The notes below the pieces were generated by a model, which saw only the letters and a program-made list of their open reading frames with translations, made no database searches and was not told where the DNA came from. Positions 17,416 through 26,351 of a DNA stretch of 41,740 bases are shown here, piece after piece; within the stretch, counting starts at the first letter, position 1; every line of letters starts with the position of its first letter. A program made the translations under genes and the position numbers. Source of the stretch: Acinetobacter sp. A2. Its GTDB lineage: Bacteria; Pseudomonadota; Gammaproteobacteria; Pseudomonadales; Moraxellaceae. The stretch is from assembly GCF_012371325.1 (NCBI RefSeq), contig NZ_JAAZQX010000023.1, forward strand, positions 1 through 41,740, in the 5' to 3' direction.

Positions 17416-18120
17416 TTATTCGTCATCAAAGTCGCCATCAGTGGCTTCATTTTGCTCCAAAGAAGCATCAAAAATTAGAATGGCTTTACCATCAGTTTCA
17501 ATCATGCCTTGCTCTTCAAGCGTTTTCAGTACACGACCAACCATTTCACGTGAACAACCCACAATACGGCCAATTTCCTGACGTGTAATGCGAATCTGAC
17601 GACCATTTGGTAAAATCATAGCTTCTGGCTGTGCAGAAAGGTCAATCAAACAACGTGCAATACGACCAGACACATCAATAAAGGCAAGGTCAGTCACTTT
17701 ACGTGTAGTATTTTTTAGGCGACGTACCAACTGTGCAAATACTGCATAGCTTAAATCTGGATATTGTTTGCTAAGTTCGTGGAAATTTTCGTATGTAATT
17801 TCCGCAATTTCACACACATCACGTGTACGAACTTCTGCAGTACGTTGTGGATTTGATTCAAACAGGCCCATTTCCCCAAAAAAGTCACCTGGATTCAAAT
17901 ACGCAACCACAATTTCACGATCATCATCTTCGCGAAGAATAATTGATACTGAACCTTTTAAAATCAAATACAACGATTTAGATTCAGTCCCCGCATCAAC
18001 AATAGTTGTCCGTTTTGGATAACGGTTGATGTACGCACGTTTTAATAATGCTTTCACCGAGTCCGGCAGTTGCCCTGGGGACAATGCATCGGTGCTAAGC
18101 TGCGAAAAGTTTGAAGTCAT
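17416..18120 (-). CDS. crp: CRP-family transcription regulator (Vfr/Crp)
   Basis: The protein has 234 residues. The N-terminal cyclic-nucleotide domain (about 25-140) carries the phosphate-binding cassette GDFFGEMGLFESNPQRTAEV, with the Glu and Arg that contact cAMP. The dimerisation helix follows. The winged helix-turn-helix ITRQEIGRIVGCSREMVGRVL near 180-200 retains the Arg and Glu that read TGTGA half-sites. It is a little longer than E. coli CRP at both ends, with a C-terminal acidic tail (DGDFDDE). It is probably a cAMP-dependent global regulator like Pseudomonas Vfr. It is divergent from an OsmC-family gene, the same neighbourhood as crp-yhfA in E. coli. Confidence 0.9.
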   Translation of the reverse strand: MTSNFSQLSTDALSPGQLPDSVKALLKRAYINRYPKRTTIVDAGTESKSLYLILKGSVSIILREDDDREIVVAYLNPGDFFGEMGLFESNPQRTAEVRTRDVCEIAEITYENFHELSKQYPDLSYAVFAQLVRRLKNTTRKVTDLAFIDVSGRIARCLIDLSAQPEAMILPNGRQIRITRQEIGRIVGCSREMVGRVLKTLEEQGMIETDGKAILIFDASLEQNEATDGDFDDE

Positions 18121-18268
18121 GCTAACGGTTCCGAAAATGGATAAATAATAGATCGCACAAGACCTAGTCTGAACTTGTCACACAGTAGAGATGAAATTCC
18201 TTATCAACTCAAGTTATGTTAGTGTACAAATACCCGTGTAAATTTATAGCTTTTTTTAGGTAGTTGCA

Positions 18269-18691
18269 ATGCAAACAAGTGTTCAATGGTTAGAGAACGT
18301 TGCTTTTGAAGCCAAATCGGAAAGTGGTCATTCTGTAGTGATGGATGGATCTGCAGAATATGGTGGTGAAAACCGTGGACCACGTCCTATGGAACTGATC
18401 TTAATGGGACTTGGTGGGTGTGCTTCGTTTGATATTGTGACTATTTTAAAGAAATCGCGCCAAGAAGTGACCCATGTGGAATGTCAGTTGAAGGCTGAAC
18501 GTGCCGATAGCATCCCTGCAGTTTTTACTAAAATTCACTTACATTTTGTGGTCAAAGGCAAGGCAGTCAAGGAAAAGCAGGTTGCCAAGGCTGTTGAACT
18601 TTCTGCAGAAAAGTACTGTTCTGCAAGTAAAATGCTGTCAGATGGTGGTGTAGAAATTAGCCACGATTTTGAAGTTATCGAACAAGAATGA
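18269..18691 (+). CDS. OsmC/Ohr-family protein (YhfA-like)
   Basis: This 140-residue protein has the OsmC fold. It carries two conserved cysteines, one in LGGCASFDIV (near 51) and one in EKYCSASKML (near 117). These are the positions of the peroxidatic and resolving Cys in Ohr and OsmC. The family reduces organic hydroperoxides, but the YhfA branch has no proven function. The pairing with crp, divergently transcribed across 148 bp, matches E. coli crp-yhfA, so regulation by the adjacent CRP is plausible. I saw no perfect TGTGA-N6-TCACA site between them. Confidence 0.87.
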   Translation: MQTSVQWLENVAFEAKSESGHSVVMDGSAEYGGENRGPRPMELILMGLGGCASFDIVTILKKSRQEVTHVECQLKAERADSIPAVFTKIHLHFVVKGKAVKEKQVAKAVELSAEKYCSASKMLSDGGVEISHDFEVIEQE

Positions 18692-18712
18692 GTTATGACT
18701 AGATAGTCAGTC

Positions 18713-18742
18713 AATGATTGGTATTTTATGCCAATCATTGTT
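18713..18742 (+). terminator. Terminator-like hairpin after the OsmC-family gene
   Basis: AATGATTGG (18713-18721) and CCAATCATT (18731-18739) form a 9-bp stem with a nine-base loop. It is followed by GTTTC, a poor U-tract. Confidence 0.55.
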
Positions 18743-18925
18743 TCAAATTGTATATTTCACCACTTCCTCCTTATTAAATTATTGATATACAACTGTATAT
18801 TGATTAAATCCACATTATAAAAAATTACCAGATTAAACTTGAAATCTACACTAATCAGTCCAATATTATTACTAAAATCTATCTGTTAATTTTAATTAAG
18901 ATTTTGAAAAATATATAAAAATTTA

Positions 18926-18954
18926 ATTGAAATTTACATCAGCGTTCCCATATA
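18926..18954 (+). promoter_or_regulatory. Sigma-32 (RpoH) heat-shock promoter of clpB
   Basis: ATTGAAA (18926-18932) matches the -35 consensus CTTGAAA apart from its first base. TCCCATAT (18946-18953) matches the -10 consensus CCCCATnT in seven of eight positions. The spacer is 13 bp. It lies 40 bp before the clpB start, where a heat-shock promoter is expected. Confidence 0.75.
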
Positions 18955-18992
18955 TCCATCAAGTACACAATTTGTTGTGAGGAATAACAAGA

Positions 18993-21572
18993 ATGCGTTT
19001 TGAAAAGTTTACCAACCGCTTACAGCAAGCCCTATCTGATGCCCAGTCTCTCGCGATGGGGAAAGACCATACCGCCATTGAGGGTATTCATTTATTAGCG
19101 ACTTTGCTTGAAGAAGCGTCCAATATCAGCTTATTACAACAAGCAGGTGCAAATTTGCGTGATTTGCAAAGCAAGTTACAGCAAGCGATTGCCGATGCAC
19201 CAACTTTGGCCAATCCAACAGGTGATATTAATTTAAGCCCAGAAGCGGTTAAAGCGCTGAATTTGGCAGACAGCTTTGCCCAAAAAGCAGGTGATGAGTT
19301 TTTATCGACCGATTGGGTAATACTTGGTTTGGCTGAAGTGGGCGCAACCAAAACACTACTTAACAGTGTGGGTGTGACTTCAAACAGTTTGCGTAGCGTG
19401 ATTGACAAAATTAGAGGGGATGAAAAAGTCATGAGCAATAATCACGAAGATCAACGTGACTCACTCAATAAATACACCATTGATTTAACCGAACGTGCGT
19501 TGGCGGGCAAGCTAGACCCAGTCATTGGCCGTGATGATGAAATTCGCCGTACAGTTCAGGTGTTGTCACGCCGTACCAAAAATAACCCTGTGCTTATTGG
19601 TGAGCCGGGTGTAGGTAAAACGGCAATTGTTGAAGGTTTGGCACAGCGTATTGTGAATGGTGAAGTGCCTGAAAGCTTAAAAGGCAAACGTGTTTTATCT
19701 TTAGATTTAGGCTCGTTATTGGCAGGTGCGAAATATCGTGGTGAGTTTGAAGAACGCCTGAAAGCGGTACTGAAAGACTTGGCCAAACAAGAAGGCGAAG
19801 TCATCTTATTTATTGATGAATTGCATACGCTTGTGGGTGCGGGTAAAGGTGATGGTGCAATGGATGCAGGCAACATGTTGAAACCTGCATTGGCACGCGG
19901 TGAGTTGCGCTGTGTAGGTGCAACGACTTTAGATGAGTATCGTCAATATATTGAAAAAGATGCTGCTTTGGAGCGTCGTTTCCAAAAAGTATTGGTAGAT
20001 GAGCCAAGTGTAGAAGACACCATTGCAATTTTACGTGGTCTGAAAGAGCGTTATGAAGTGCACCACGGGGTGAAAATTTTAGACTCTGCGATTATTGCAG
20101 CCGCTAAAATGTCGCATCGTTACATTACAGACCGTCAGCTTCCTGACAAAGCCATTGACTTGGTGGATGAGGCCGCTTCACGAATTAAAATGGAGCTAGA
20201 TTCTAAACCTGAAGCTTTAGATAAATTAGAGCGTCGTTTGATTCAGCTAAAGCTGCAACTTGAAGCAGTGAAGAAAGATGAAGATGCTGGTAGCCGTGCC
20301 GAAGTTGCGCATTTAGAAAAACAAATTATTGAAGTTCAGAAAGAATACAATGATTTGGAAGAAGTCTGGAAAGCTGAAAAGACCTTAGTTGAAGGCACCA
20401 AGCAAATTCAGACTCAACTTGATCAGGCGCGTATGGCATTGCAAAAAGCACAGCGTGAAAATGACTTGGCTGAAATGTCACGTTTGCAATACGGTGTGAT
20501 TCCTGAATTGGAAAAACAATTGGCGCAAGATGAGTTGGTTGAAGAGAAAGAAGAGCCAAAATTATTGCGTAACAAAGTGACAGACAATGAAATTGCAGAA
20601 GTGGTCAGTGCTGCAACGGGTATTCCTGTATCGAAAATGCTGCAGGGTGAGCGTGAAAAACTGCTGAACATGGAAGACTTCTTGCATAAACGTGTTGTTG
20701 GGCAAGAAGAAGCTGTGGTAGCAGTGTCGAATGCGGTACGTCGTTCACGTGCAGGGCTGTCTGACCCTAACCGCCCAAGTGGTTCGTTCTTGTTCCTTGG
20801 CCCGACAGGGGTAGGTAAAACAGAACTGACCAAAGCTTTGGCAAACTTCTTGTTTGACAGCGATGATGCCATGATTCGGATTGATATGTCTGAATTTATG
20901 GAAAAACACTCAGTGAGCCGTTTGGTTGGTGCACCTCCAGGCTATGTGGGTTATGAGGAAGGTGGGGTACTCACCGAAGCAGTCCGTCGTAAGCCATATA
21001 GTGTAGTGTTGTTTGATGAGGTGGAAAAAGCCCATCCTGATGTGTTTAACATCTTGCTGCAAGTGTTGGATGATGGGCGTTTAACCGACTCTCAAGGCCG
21101 TGTGGTGGACTTTAAAAACACCGTGATTGTGATGACCTCTAACCTTGGTTCGCATGATGTACGTGAATTGGGAGATCATCCAAGCCGTGAGGAAGTACGC
21201 ACCGTGGTAATGGCTGCTGTATCACAACATTTCCGTCCCGAGTTCATTAACCGTATTGATGAATTGGTGGTGTTCCATTCACTGGAAAAAGCACAAATTC
21301 GTGGTATTGCCGATATTCAATTGGATCGCTTACGTGCACGTTTAAGCGAGCGCGATTTGAGTTTGTCGATAGACGATTCTGCGTTTGATCAATTGATTGA
21401 TGCAGGTTTTGACCCTGTTTATGGTGCACGTCCATTGAAACGTGCAATTCAGCAACAAGTTGAAAATACGTTGGCGCAAAAAATCTTAGCAGGTGATTTT
21501 GTTGCAGGCGATACGATTTTAATTAAAGCTGAAGCAGGGCAATTGGTGTTTGAGAAAATGAAACTCAGCTAA
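18993..21572 (+). CDS. clpB: ATP-dependent disaggregase ClpB
   Basis: ClpB (859 residues) is a hexameric AAA+ chaperone that, with DnaK, threads and resolves heat-aggregated proteins in the cytoplasm. It has the N-terminal Clp repeat domain (1-145), AAA-1 with Walker A GEPGVGKT near 204 and Walker B LFIDELH, the coiled-coil M domain (about 400-525), and AAA-2 with Walker A GPTGVGKT near 603 and [12 protein letters not shown]. The pore loop [12 protein letters not shown] is present. There is no ClpP-binding IGF loop. Length is normal. It is a monocistronic unit with a heat-shock promoter and a strong terminator. A likely internal start at 19431 would give a short isoform (see findings). Confidence 0.97.
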   Translation: MRFEKFTNRLQQALSDAQSLAMGKDHTAIEGIHLLATLLEEASNISLLQQAGANLRDLQSKLQQAIADAPTLANPTGDINLSPEAVKALNLADSFAQKAGDEFLSTDWVILGLAEVGATKTLLNSVGVTSNSLRSVIDKIRGDEKVMSNNHEDQRDSLNKYTIDLTERALAGKLDPVIGRDDEIRRTVQVLSRRTKNNPVLIGEPGVGKTAIVEGLAQRIVNGEVPESLKGKRVLSLDLGSLLAGAKYRGEFEERLKAVLKDLAKQEGEVILFIDELHTLVGAGKGDGAMDAGNMLKPALARGELRCVGATTLDEYRQYIEKDAALERRFQKVLVDEPSVEDTIAILRGLKERYEVHHGVKILDSAIIAAAKMSHRYITDRQLPDKAIDLVDEAASRIKMELDSKPEALDKLERRLIQLKLQLEAVKKDEDAGSRAEVAHLEKQIIEVQKEYNDLEEVWKAEKTLVEGTKQIQTQLDQARMALQKAQRENDLAEMSRLQYGVIPELEKQLAQDELVEEKEEPKLLRNKVTDNEIAEVVSAATGIPVSKMLQGEREKLLNMEDFLHKRVVGQEEAVVAVSNAVRRSRAGLSDPNRPSGSFLFLGPTGVGKTELTKALANFLFDSDDAMIRIDMSEFMEKHSVSRLVGAPPGYVGYEEGGVLTEAVRRKPYSVVLFDEVEKAHPDVFNILLQVLDDGRLTDSQGRVVDFKNTVIVMTSNLGSHDVRELGDHPSREEVRTVVMAAVSQHFRPEFINRIDELVVFHSLEKAQIRGIADIQLDRLRARLSERDLSLSIDDSAFDQLIDAGFDPVYGARPLKRAIQQQVENTLAQKILAGDFVAGDTILIKAEAGQLVFEKMKLS
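19413..19433 (+). promoter_or_regulatory. Internal ribosome binding site for the short ClpB isoform
   Basis: AGAGGGGA (19413-19420) lies ten bases before an in-frame ATG at 19431, codon 147 of clpB, right after the N-terminal domain. E. coli makes ClpB lacking its N-domain from an internal start at codon 149, so the position agrees closely. Confidence 0.6.
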
Positions 21573-21597
21573 TGCTGCGTCTGTTAATTATTTTAAG

Positions 21598-21624
21598 AAA
21601 ACCCAGCTTCGGCTGGGTTTTTTG
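21598..21624 (+). terminator. Intrinsic terminator after clpB
   Basis: AAACCCAGC (21599-21607) and GCTGGGTTT (21612-21620) form a perfect 9-bp stem closed by a TTCG tetraloop. A T-run follows. Confidence 0.92.
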
Positions 21625-21799
21625 TAACTGACAATTTAGGTCACATAAGTAAAATTTTTGGTTAAAAATGACAGCTATTTTAATTATTTTGTGATGGATA
21701 TTATATTTAAGTGATTTATTTGCAAAACAATTATCTTTTTTTGTTTAAATTAATTATAATTTTTGTTCAATAAGAATAGATAAATTCTGAGCAGAATCT

Positions 21800-23082
21800 A
21801 TGTCAAAAATAGTATGGGGTGGAATGGGGCTTGTGGTGTTGGCGGGGGCTGTCGCTGCGGGCAATTTGTATGCCGATAAAAGTCTAAATGCGCATTATCA
21901 GCAAAGTTTAAAACCTGCACCGAATATGAATGTGCAATATACAGATTATAAAATGGGCGCTTTGCAAGGCTCTGCAAAATGGAATGCGAGCTTTGTACCT
22001 GACCCATGTAATGCCAAAGAAAAATTAGTGTTTAATGGTGACGATCAAATTCAGCGTACATGGAAAGGCTATACCATTCATTCACAACTTGATTTAGTGC
22101 AGGGAACGGGTGCATACGCAGAATTTTTTAAACAGCCTTTGAAGGTGACGACTCACGTCAATTGGCTTGGGGTATCGACCACACAATTAAAAACACCTGT
22201 TATAGAAAAAAAGAGGGTGCGTTTCATACTAAAATTGAGCCAATGCAAATTGAGTTTCAGGCCAAACAAGTACAGGGACAGCATAAAATCTTAAATATGA
22301 GTCTTGATTTGCCAGCCTTAAGCATACGTGATGAATTTGGAAATACCCAATTGAAAGGTATGCATTTTAAAACCAATCAAGCCTTGAATGCTCAGGCTTT
22401 AGAGCCAGGTTATTTCCAATTTAATATTGCTGAAATGCAGCGCCAAGACCGTGAAGCACACGCTTCAGGGCAAATGAAAAATCTAAGTTGGCGTATGGAT
22501 ACGCAATTGCATGAACGTACAGTTGATATTCAATCCAAATTCAAAATTGCTGAATTGGGTTTAGACAATGTACCCGCAATGCAAGATTTGCAGTTCAATT
22601 GGGATGTTAAAGACTTACAACGCACGAAAACGCAGACCTTCTTTGATATTATTCAAAAACAAAGCAACTCCTGCTTAGAAGCAGAAAACTTTGAAAAAGA
22701 TGCAAGACAGGCAATGATTGCAATCATTAATGATGGTTTTAAGTTTGAATCGAAGCACAATCAGCTGAAATTAGGTACTGGTAGTATTCAGGCAGATGTT
22801 GTTGGCAAAGTGATGCCAGGGCATCAGACCACCTTAGAAGGTTTGGCAAAAATGTTCCCAAGCTTATTAGAGGCACAAACCGATGTAAGCTTTAATAAGC
22901 AAGTGGTTAAAACCATGATGAATAACTATATGCGTGCAGCAGGTAAAAGCATGTCATATCAGGAGTTGGAGCAAATGCTGAGTGCGATGCAAAGCAGCCA
23001 GCAAATTCATCGCGATGGTGATGAGTTTAAATTGTCTATGCATTATCAATATGGTGAAAAGAAGTTTTTAACACCGCAATAA
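21800..23082 (+). pseudogene. DUF945 (YdgA-like) gene split by a -1 frameshift at an A7 run
   Basis: Two overlapping frames together encode one protein. The first (21800-22294) gives the N-terminal anchor MSKIVWGGMGLVVLAGAVAA and about 138 family-like residues. The second carries the rest, up to 23082. The switch point is the run GAAAAAAAG at 22205-22213: moving back one base there joins the frames into a 427-residue protein, a usual size for the DUF945/YdgA family of envelope proteins. Past the run the first frame turns into unrelated sequence and stops at 22294. Either the gene lost one A, or the read has a homopolymer error, or expression uses slippage at A AAA AAG. The function of the family is not established. 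A strong terminator follows. Confidence 0.75.
22206..22213 (+). other. Slippery heptamer A AAA AAG at the frame junction
   Basis: In the frame of the upstream part the codons are GAA AAA AAG, so A AAA AAG is phased as the classic -1 slippery site used by E. coli dnaX. Slippage by -1 leads straight into the downstream frame at GAG (22213). I found no clear upstream Shine-Dalgarno stimulator or strong downstream stem. Confidence 0.55.
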
Positions 23083-23099
23083 ATTTATCTATTCCTTAA

Positions 23100-23133
23100 A
23101 AACAAAGCCTGTTCAATTGAACAGGCTTTGTTT
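23100..23133. terminator. Bidirectional terminator between the DUF945 gene and rlmKL
   Basis: A perfect 34-bp palindrome has 17-bp arms (23100-23116 and 23117-23133) with central AATT and GC-rich GCCTG/CAGGC cores. The A and T ends supply U-tracts on both strands for the two convergent genes. Confidence 0.88.
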
Positions 23134-23151
23134 TATCAGCAATCGTTTTGC

Positions 23152-25356
23152 TTAAACAGGTGGATGTTGGATTTTCCAAGCACGGTGGATTTTAGTGTTA
23201 CGTTTGAAATCTGGACCAATGGTTTCATGGCTAATTTCTTGCACATCAAACATAGCTTCAATTTCTTCATCCATTTCAAAGCCACGGTAATTGTTAGAGA
23301 AGTACAGCGTGCCGCCTGTGGTTAGACGGTTCATGGCACGCTTAATTAAAGATACGTGGTCACGCTGTACATCAAAGGTTCCATAGAATTTTTTGGAATT
23401 CGAGAAGGTTGGCGGGTCAATGAAAATTAGTTCATATTGCTCATGGCCTTCCTTGAGCCATTCAAAACAGTCGCTAGCAAAGAATTGATGCTGTTCATCT
23501 GCATGGTCTACAGTCAAACCGTTCAGTACGAAGTTTTCTTTAGACCAGTTTAAATAGGTGTTAGATAAATCGACACTGGTGGTGCTTGCAGCCCCGCCAA
23601 GTGCAGCATGCAAACTTGCAGTTGAGGTGTAACTGTATAAATTTAGGAAGTGCTTACCACGTGCTTCTTTGGCAATGCGTAAACGCATTTGACGGTGGTC
23701 TAGGAATAAACCTGTATCTAAATAATCCGTCAGGTTGACCAAAATTTTCGCTTGACCTTCTTGCACGATAAAACGCTTAGAAGCAGTACTTTGTTTGGTG
23801 TACTGATTTTTACCTTCTTGGCGGGCACGTGTCTTAATAAATACAGCATCACGGCCTAAGCCCGTTACAGCACGAATTGCTTGTAATGCAAGATTAAAAC
23901 GCTTTTTGGCTTTTTCAGGATCAATTTTTTTCGGTGGTGCATATTCTTGTACGTGCAAACGATCGCCGTATAAATCGACTGCGACATTAAAATCAGGCAA
24001 GTCTGCATCGTATAAACGTAAGCAATAGACGTTGTCTTTCACAGCCCATTTTTTCAGGCTTTGCATATTTTTCTGCAATCGGTTAGTGAAGTCTTCTGCA
24101 CCTTCAATCGGTTCAAATTGCTGAGGTTGCCAGTCAGCTAAGAATGGACGTGCTACTGTTGCAGGTTTGATTGTCCCAAAACGTACGTAAATTGGCAGTT
24201 TACCATTCATCAAACGTAGAATTTGAGGGTCATTAAATGCCAGTACATCGGCTTGTTCGACCTGTGCAGCAATTACAGCTGCTTTTTGATTTGGGAAATG
24301 TTTTTGCAATAGGGCAGATAAACCCAAATACAAGGCACGGTTCGAGGCTTTATCACCTAAACGCTCACCATAAGGTGGGTTGGTGACAATAAAGGCTTTT
24401 TTACCTTCCGCCTGGAAATCTGGCCAGTCGGCCAAAGTGCGTTCTTCAATTTGAATCTGATCGAGCAAGTTTTCAAAACCGGCAGCAATAATATTTTGCT
24501 TGGTGGCTTTGACTGCTTCCCAGTCTGCATCAAAAGCATAGAATTTAGGCAGCGGTTGTTGTAATGCTGTTTGATGGCGTTCTGCTGCTTCAGCTTTAAT
24601 GTTCATCCATAATTCATGGTCGTGACCTTGCCAACCATTAAAACCAAAACGACGTACTAGACCTGGCGCACGGTCAGTCAGCATCATTAAAGCTTCAATA
24701 ATAAAAGTACCTGAACCACACATCGGATCTAAAATGATGTCAGGCTGAATGTGTTGTAATTGACCTTTTTGCAGAATTGCTGCTGCAAGATTTTCTTTGA
24801 TTGGCGCATCGGTCATAAAACGACGATAACCACGTTTATGCAACGAGTCGCCCGATAAATCTAAACAGTAGGTGTGTTCAGTTTTCCCTGCTAAAACATA
24901 CAGCGTAATTTCTGGCTGTTTGATGTCGATGCTTGGGCGTTTGCCCACAGCGTCCATAAATGAATCCACTACGCCATCTTTAACGCGTAAAGTTGCAAAC
25001 TGGCTATTTACTTTAATGTCACGTTCGATATGCAAACGCACTGCAAATGTACTTTGTGGTGCAAAAATCAGTGACCAGTCAAAGCTAAGCGCACCTTCAT
25101 AGAGCTCTTCGGCAACATCGCGTGCATCGTGACTGAATTCAATTTCATGGGTATGAATAGGGGTGAGTACCCGAGAAGCCAGACGTGACCACATGCAGAC
25201 ACGGTAGGCATTTTCGAGTGTGCCTTTGAAAATTAAACGACCCGGTAAACGTTCGATATTTGGAATACCTAAACCTTGCATTTCTTCTTGAAGTAAGGTT
25301 TCAAGTCCATCTGCACAGGTGACCCAATATGTAGAAAGACGGGGTTTCGAATTCAT
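23152..25356 (-). CDS. rlmKL: Fused 23S rRNA methyltransferase RlmKL (m2G2445 and m7G2069)
   Basis: This 734-residue bifunctional enzyme modifies the 50S subunit. The N-terminal half (RlmL) has a THUMP domain (about 50-165), the SAM-binding ILDPMCGSGTFIIEALMM motif near 205, and the catalytic TNPPYGERL near 325. The C-terminal half (RlmK) has HFLNLYSYTSTASLHAALGGA near 565 and the IDPPTFSNSKKF motif near 645. The start at 25356 (MNSKPRLSTYWVTCADGLE) has GGAA in front; a TTG six codons earlier is less likely. Length and domain order match the E. coli fused enzyme. It is a single gene, convergent with the DUF945 gene. Confidence 0.94.
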   Translation of the reverse strand: MNSKPRLSTYWVTCADGLETLLQEEMQGLGIPNIERLPGRLIFKGTLENAYRVCMWSRLASRVLTPIHTHEIEFSHDARDVAEELYEGALSFDWSLIFAPQSTFAVRLHIERDIKVNSQFATLRVKDGVVDSFMDAVGKRPSIDIKQPEITLYVLAGKTEHTYCLDLSGDSLHKRGYRRFMTDAPIKENLAAAILQKGQLQHIQPDIILDPMCGSGTFIIEALMMLTDRAPGLVRRFGFNGWQGHDHELWMNIKAEAAERHQTALQQPLPKFYAFDADWEAVKATKQNIIAAGFENLLDQIQIEERTLADWPDFQAEGKKAFIVTNPPYGERLGDKASNRALYLGLSALLQKHFPNQKAAVIAAQVEQADVLAFNDPQILRLMNGKLPIYVRFGTIKPATVARPFLADWQPQQFEPIEGAEDFTNRLQKNMQSLKKWAVKDNVYCLRLYDADLPDFNVAVDLYGDRLHVQEYAPPKKIDPEKAKKRFNLALQAIRAVTGLGRDAVFIKTRARQEGKNQYTKQSTASKRFIVQEGQAKILVNLTDYLDTGLFLDHRQMRLRIAKEARGKHFLNLYSYTSTASLHAALGGAASTTSVDLSNTYLNWSKENFVLNGLTVDHADEQHQFFASDCFEWLKEGHEQYELIFIDPPTFSNSKKFYGTFDVQRDHVSLIKRAMNRLTTGGTLYFSNNYRGFEMDEEIEAMFDVQEISHETIGPDFKRNTKIHRAWKIQHPPV

Positions 25357-25740
25357 GAAAATTTCCAAAAGCAATTCAGCAATCGGCTATTTTAACGTAT
25401 TTTGTGTGGTAAAACTTAGTGATTTAGCCTGAATTCAGCAGAATTTTAAACAGTGTTGAATAAGCATCTTGGTTAAATTCTGCAGTCATCATTGATATAG
25501 CGAAAATTTACACATTAGATCTGAGTTAAGTTCATCACATTTTATGCTTAACGCTTTTTATTGGTTTTTAGATATCTGAATATTCACATGATTGGTACGC
25601 ATCTTGCTAATACTTGGTGGCATGAGTTCAAGCTGCAAATACACATCGTATTTGCGTGCGTAAATGTGAGTTGCATACTGAACATCATGCAAATGAAAAA
25701 AGCATTTTAAAAGCAAAAAAATTTAAGGGGTTATATTCAG
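25357..25740. other. Intergenic region with a sigma-54 promoter and an inverted repeat upstream of it
   Basis: It separates rlmKL (minus) from a small gene (plus). It holds the rlmKL promoter on the left, an inverted repeat GTTAAG-N16-CTTAAC at 25525-25552, a sigma-54 type promoter at 25592-25608, and a GCAAATA/TATTTGC hairpin in the new leader (25635-25655). No protein gene is seen. Confidence 0.6.
25592..25608 (+). promoter_or_regulatory. Sigma-54 (RpoN) -24/-12 promoter
   Basis: TTGGTACGCATCTTGCT matches the consensus TGGCACG-N4-TTGCW with one difference (T for C). The invariant GG (25594-25595) and GC (25606-25607) have the required 10-bp gap. The predicted start is near 25619, about 120 bp before the next gene. 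The activator is unknown; the inverted repeat at 25525-25552, about 70 to 95 bp upstream of the start, could be its site. Confidence 0.7.
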
Positions 25741-26121
25741 ATGAGTACATTGCATGCGCTTGGTCAAAGTGAACTTTTTTCGGTTGCGACTTTAATTTAT
25801 ACCCGTTTAAGACGTGTGAGTGGACGTGTAATAGATGTGATGTATTTAGTGGAAAATACCGATTATGCACGTTATGTGGTGCAGTTGGCTTTGGCGACAC
25901 AAGACGCCGAACTGCATCATCATATATCCCGTTTGGAAGCAATATTAGTGAAATTGGCACCGCAGTATGATCTTGGCAATGATATTCAAAATGATCTGAG
26001 CATAGATAAAAAAGAAGATAATGAGGAGCTAACAGACAGTTTAGAAGAGACGCACGAACCAACAGAAGAAGAAATTTATCAGGCACAGGTCGCACACCAT
26101 TATATTGGTGCATTACGCTAG
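25741..26121 (+). CDS. Conserved-looking protein of unknown function, 126 aa, behind a sigma-54 promoter
   Basis: This is a soluble protein with no signal or membrane segment. The N-terminal two-thirds (about 10-77) looks alpha-helical, with the stretch LRRVSGRVIDVMYLVENTDY and a later His-rich patch. An acidic linker follows (about 82-112, rich in Asp and Glu), and a short end YIGALR. AAGGGG lies ten bases before the ATG. I believe similar proteins occur in other Acinetobacter and Pseudomonas but know no function. A longer minus-strand frame covers the same bases, but it lacks a ribosome site and has an improbable composition, so I favour this one. The promoter ahead suggests it responds to nitrogen, carbon or another RpoN-dependent signal. 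Confidence 0.72.
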   Translation: MSTLHALGQSELFSVATLIYTRLRRVSGRVIDVMYLVENTDYARYVVQLALATQDAELHHHISRLEAILVKLAPQYDLGNDIQNDLSIDKKEDNEELTDSLEETHEPTEEEIYQAQVAHHYIGALR

Positions 26122-26316
26122 AAGGCATTTGGCGTCGAGCACTCGATTTGCTTCCAAAAAGATCTGAAATTTGAAGTGCAAAGAGAGTGCTGAGTTTTAG
26201 CAAGCGAGTTTTTTCATTGAAAGTCTAGATGTATAGCACTGACTTAATTTTTAAAATCATCCATTTCTTTTGCTGAAATCACGCCAACGGGCACTGCTTT
26301 GATAAATCAATTTCTG

Positions 26317-26336
26317 TATAATGCGTTAACTTAACG
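26317..26336 (+). promoter_or_regulatory. pyrB promoter -10 box with a palindrome at the start site
   Basis: TATAAT (26317-26322) is followed at once by the palindrome CGTTAA-C-TTAACG (26324-26336), which would cover the transcript start. The -35 element is weak. The palindrome could be an operator. The ATG of pyrB follows 15 bp later, with AAGGA in between. Confidence 0.5.
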
Positions 26337-26351
26337 TATAAGGAATCTCTC

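Larger units (their letters stand above)
18692..18992 (+). other. AT-rich intergenic region upstream of clpB
   Basis: There is no gene. A terminator hairpin lies at the left end and a sigma-32 type promoter at the right. The middle (about 18745-18920) is very AT-rich and may bend or act as an UP element. Confidence 0.6.

Noticed and set aside
18121..18268. CRP operator between crp and the OsmC-family gene
   Set aside because: TGAACTTGTCACA at about 18170 and a GTGTA pair further right are only half matches to TGTGA-N6-TCACA. That is not enough to call a site.
20423..20872. A 149-codon minus-strand frame inside clpB
   Set aside because: It is antisense to the conserved second half of ClpB and very Ser-rich, a chance frame.
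25685..26203. A 172-codon minus-strand frame covering the unknown 126-residue gene
   Set aside because: It is longer than the plus-strand frame but has no ribosome site. Its composition (many His, Ser, Leu and Tyr) looks like a reverse reading of a real gene, whereas the plus frame has AAGGGG and a sigma-54 promoter.
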